A stretch of DNA of 6,030 nucleotides from Streptomyces violaceus (GTDB taxonomy: Bacteria; Actinomycetota; Actinomycetes; Streptomycetales; Streptomycetaceae): NCBI GenBank assembly GCA_000715635.1, contig KL569195.1, positions 107,305 through 113,334 of the forward strand, in the 5' to 3' direction. Under the pieces are notes generated by a model. The model was given only the letters and a program-made list of their open reading frames with translations, was not told the DNA's origin and did no database searches. Positions 5,169-6,030 of the stretch are shown one piece after another. Both the position numbers and the translations under genes were made by a program. Numbering within the stretch: position 1 is the first letter of the stretch; the number at the start of each line of letters is the position of its first letter.

Positions 5169-6030
5169 GAAGAGCCGCGTCGCCTCGGCGGCCGGTACGA
5201 ACTGGGCCAGGTGCTCGGGCGTGGTGGCATGGCGGAGGTCTACCTCGCGCATGACACCCGCCTCGGCCGCACCGTGGCGGTGAAGACGCTGCGCGCGGAT
5301 CTCGCGCGCGACCCTTCCTTCCAGGCCCGGTTCCGCCGGGAGGCCCAGTCGGCCGCCTCGCTCAACCATCCCGCGATCGTCGCGGTCTACGACACGGGCG
5401 AGGACTACATCGACAACGTGTCGATCCCGTACATCGTCATGGAGTACGTGGACGGCTCGACGCTCCGTGAGCTTCTGCACTCCGGTCGCAAGCTGCTGCC
5501 GGAGCGGACGCTGGAGATGACGATCGGCATCCTCCAGGCCCTGGAGTACTCGCACAGAGCCGGCATCGTCCACCGCGACATCAAGCCTGCCAACGTCATG
5601 CTGACGCGCAACGGCCAGGTCAAGGTCATGGACTTCGGCATCGCCCGCGCCATGGGTGACTCCGGCATGACGATGACCCAGACCTCGGCCGTCATCGGCA
5701 CCGCGCAGTACCTCTCTCCGGAGCAGGCGAAGGGCGAGCAGGTCGACGCGAGGTCGGACCTCTACTCGACCGGCTGTCTGCTCTACGAGCTCCTGACGGT
5801 CCGTCCGCCGTTCGTGGGCGACTCCCCGGTCGCCGTCGCGTACCAGCATGTGCGGGAAGAGCCCCAGTCCCCGTCGGTCTTCGATCCCGAGATCACGCCC
5901 GAGATGGACGCGATCGTGCTGAAGGCCCTCGTCAAGGACCCCGACTACCGGTACCAGTCGGCCGACGAGATGCGCGCCGACATCGAGGCCTGCCTCGACG
6001 GCCAGCCGGTCGCGGCCACGGCCGCGATGG
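5166..6030 (+). CDS. pknB: PknB-type Ser/Thr protein kinase (3' end missing)
   Basis: The frame runs from ATG 5166 through the right edge without a stop, giving 288 residues of a longer protein. A full Hanks-type kinase domain (about residues 11-275) is visible: glycine-rich loop GRGGMAEVY (18-26), catalytic Lys40 in VAVK, HRDIKPAN (136-143, catalytic Asp138), DFG (156-158), and an activation loop with TQT (Thr171, Thr173) before GTAQYLSPE. Lys40, Asp138, Thr171 and Thr173 fall at the positions I recall for M. tuberculosis PknB, where the two threonines are autophosphorylated. Family members continue with a juxtamembrane linker, one TM helix and extracellular PASTA repeats that sense muropeptides or lipid II; these would lie beyond the window and cannot be confirmed. 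The Streptomyces orthologue has, as I recall, also been called PkaF. The kinase is expected to act on proteins of this locus and to be reversed by PstP. It is separated from pbpA by 169 bases, unlike the tight spacing upstream. Confidence 0.95.
   Translation, partial: MEEPRRLGGRYELGQVLGRGGMAEVYLAHDTRLGRTVAVKTLRADLARDPSFQARFRREAQSAASLNHPAIVAVYDTGEDYIDNVSIPYIVMEYVDGSTLRELLHSGRKLLPERTLEMTIGILQALEYSHRAGIVHRDIKPANVMLTRNGQVKVMDFGIARAMGDSGMTMTQTSAVIGTAQYLSPEQAKGEQVDARSDLYSTGCLLYELLTVRPPFVGDSPVAVAYQHVREEPQSPSVFDPEITPEMDAIVLKALVKDPDYRYQSADEMRADIEACLDGQPVAATAAM

Noticed and set aside
5070..5849. 259-codon open frame on the - strand opposite the kinase
   Set aside because: The + strand shows a complete Hanks kinase domain with every catalytic motif; the antisense frame is a shadow.

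Overview
The window reads as chromosomal DNA from a high-G+C actinobacterium, most likely a Streptomyces. Third codon positions are almost all G or C, I saw no in-frame TTA (bldA-type) leucine codon, and the gene order matches the conserved actinobacterial cell-growth and phosphosignalling locus. All genes lie on the + strand and the layout is compact.

From left to right: the C-terminal part of an FHA-domain protein (FhaB-type, cut by the left edge); a 138-base gap with a GAGCG-rich inverted repeat; a membrane-anchored PP2C Ser/Thr phosphatase (PstP); a SEDS-family peptidoglycan glycosyltransferase (RodA/FtsW-type); a class B penicillin-binding protein (PbpA-type transpeptidase) whose start codon overlaps the rodA stop in ATGA; a 169-base leader containing two inverted repeats and a weak promoter-like sequence; and the N-terminal kinase domain of a PknB-type Ser/Thr kinase, cut by the right edge.

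From family knowledge the genes form one functional circuit. The kinase phosphorylates proteins of cell-wall synthesis and division, the FHA protein reads phosphothreonine, the phosphatase reverses the signal, and the SEDS glycosyltransferase with its cognate class B PBP polymerises and cross-links peptidoglycan. In mycobacteria the same locus also carries pknA between pbpA and pknB. Here pbpA is followed directly by the PknB-type kinase after a gap, so the kinase probably has at least partly independent expression.

I found no mobile element, CRISPR array, RNA gene or evidence of a new system. The points most worth checking are a longer and altered catalytic-loop region in the SEDS protein, and the inverted repeats in the two non-coding gaps. 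Comparisons with Mycobacterium tuberculosis proteins are from memory, not from an alignment.
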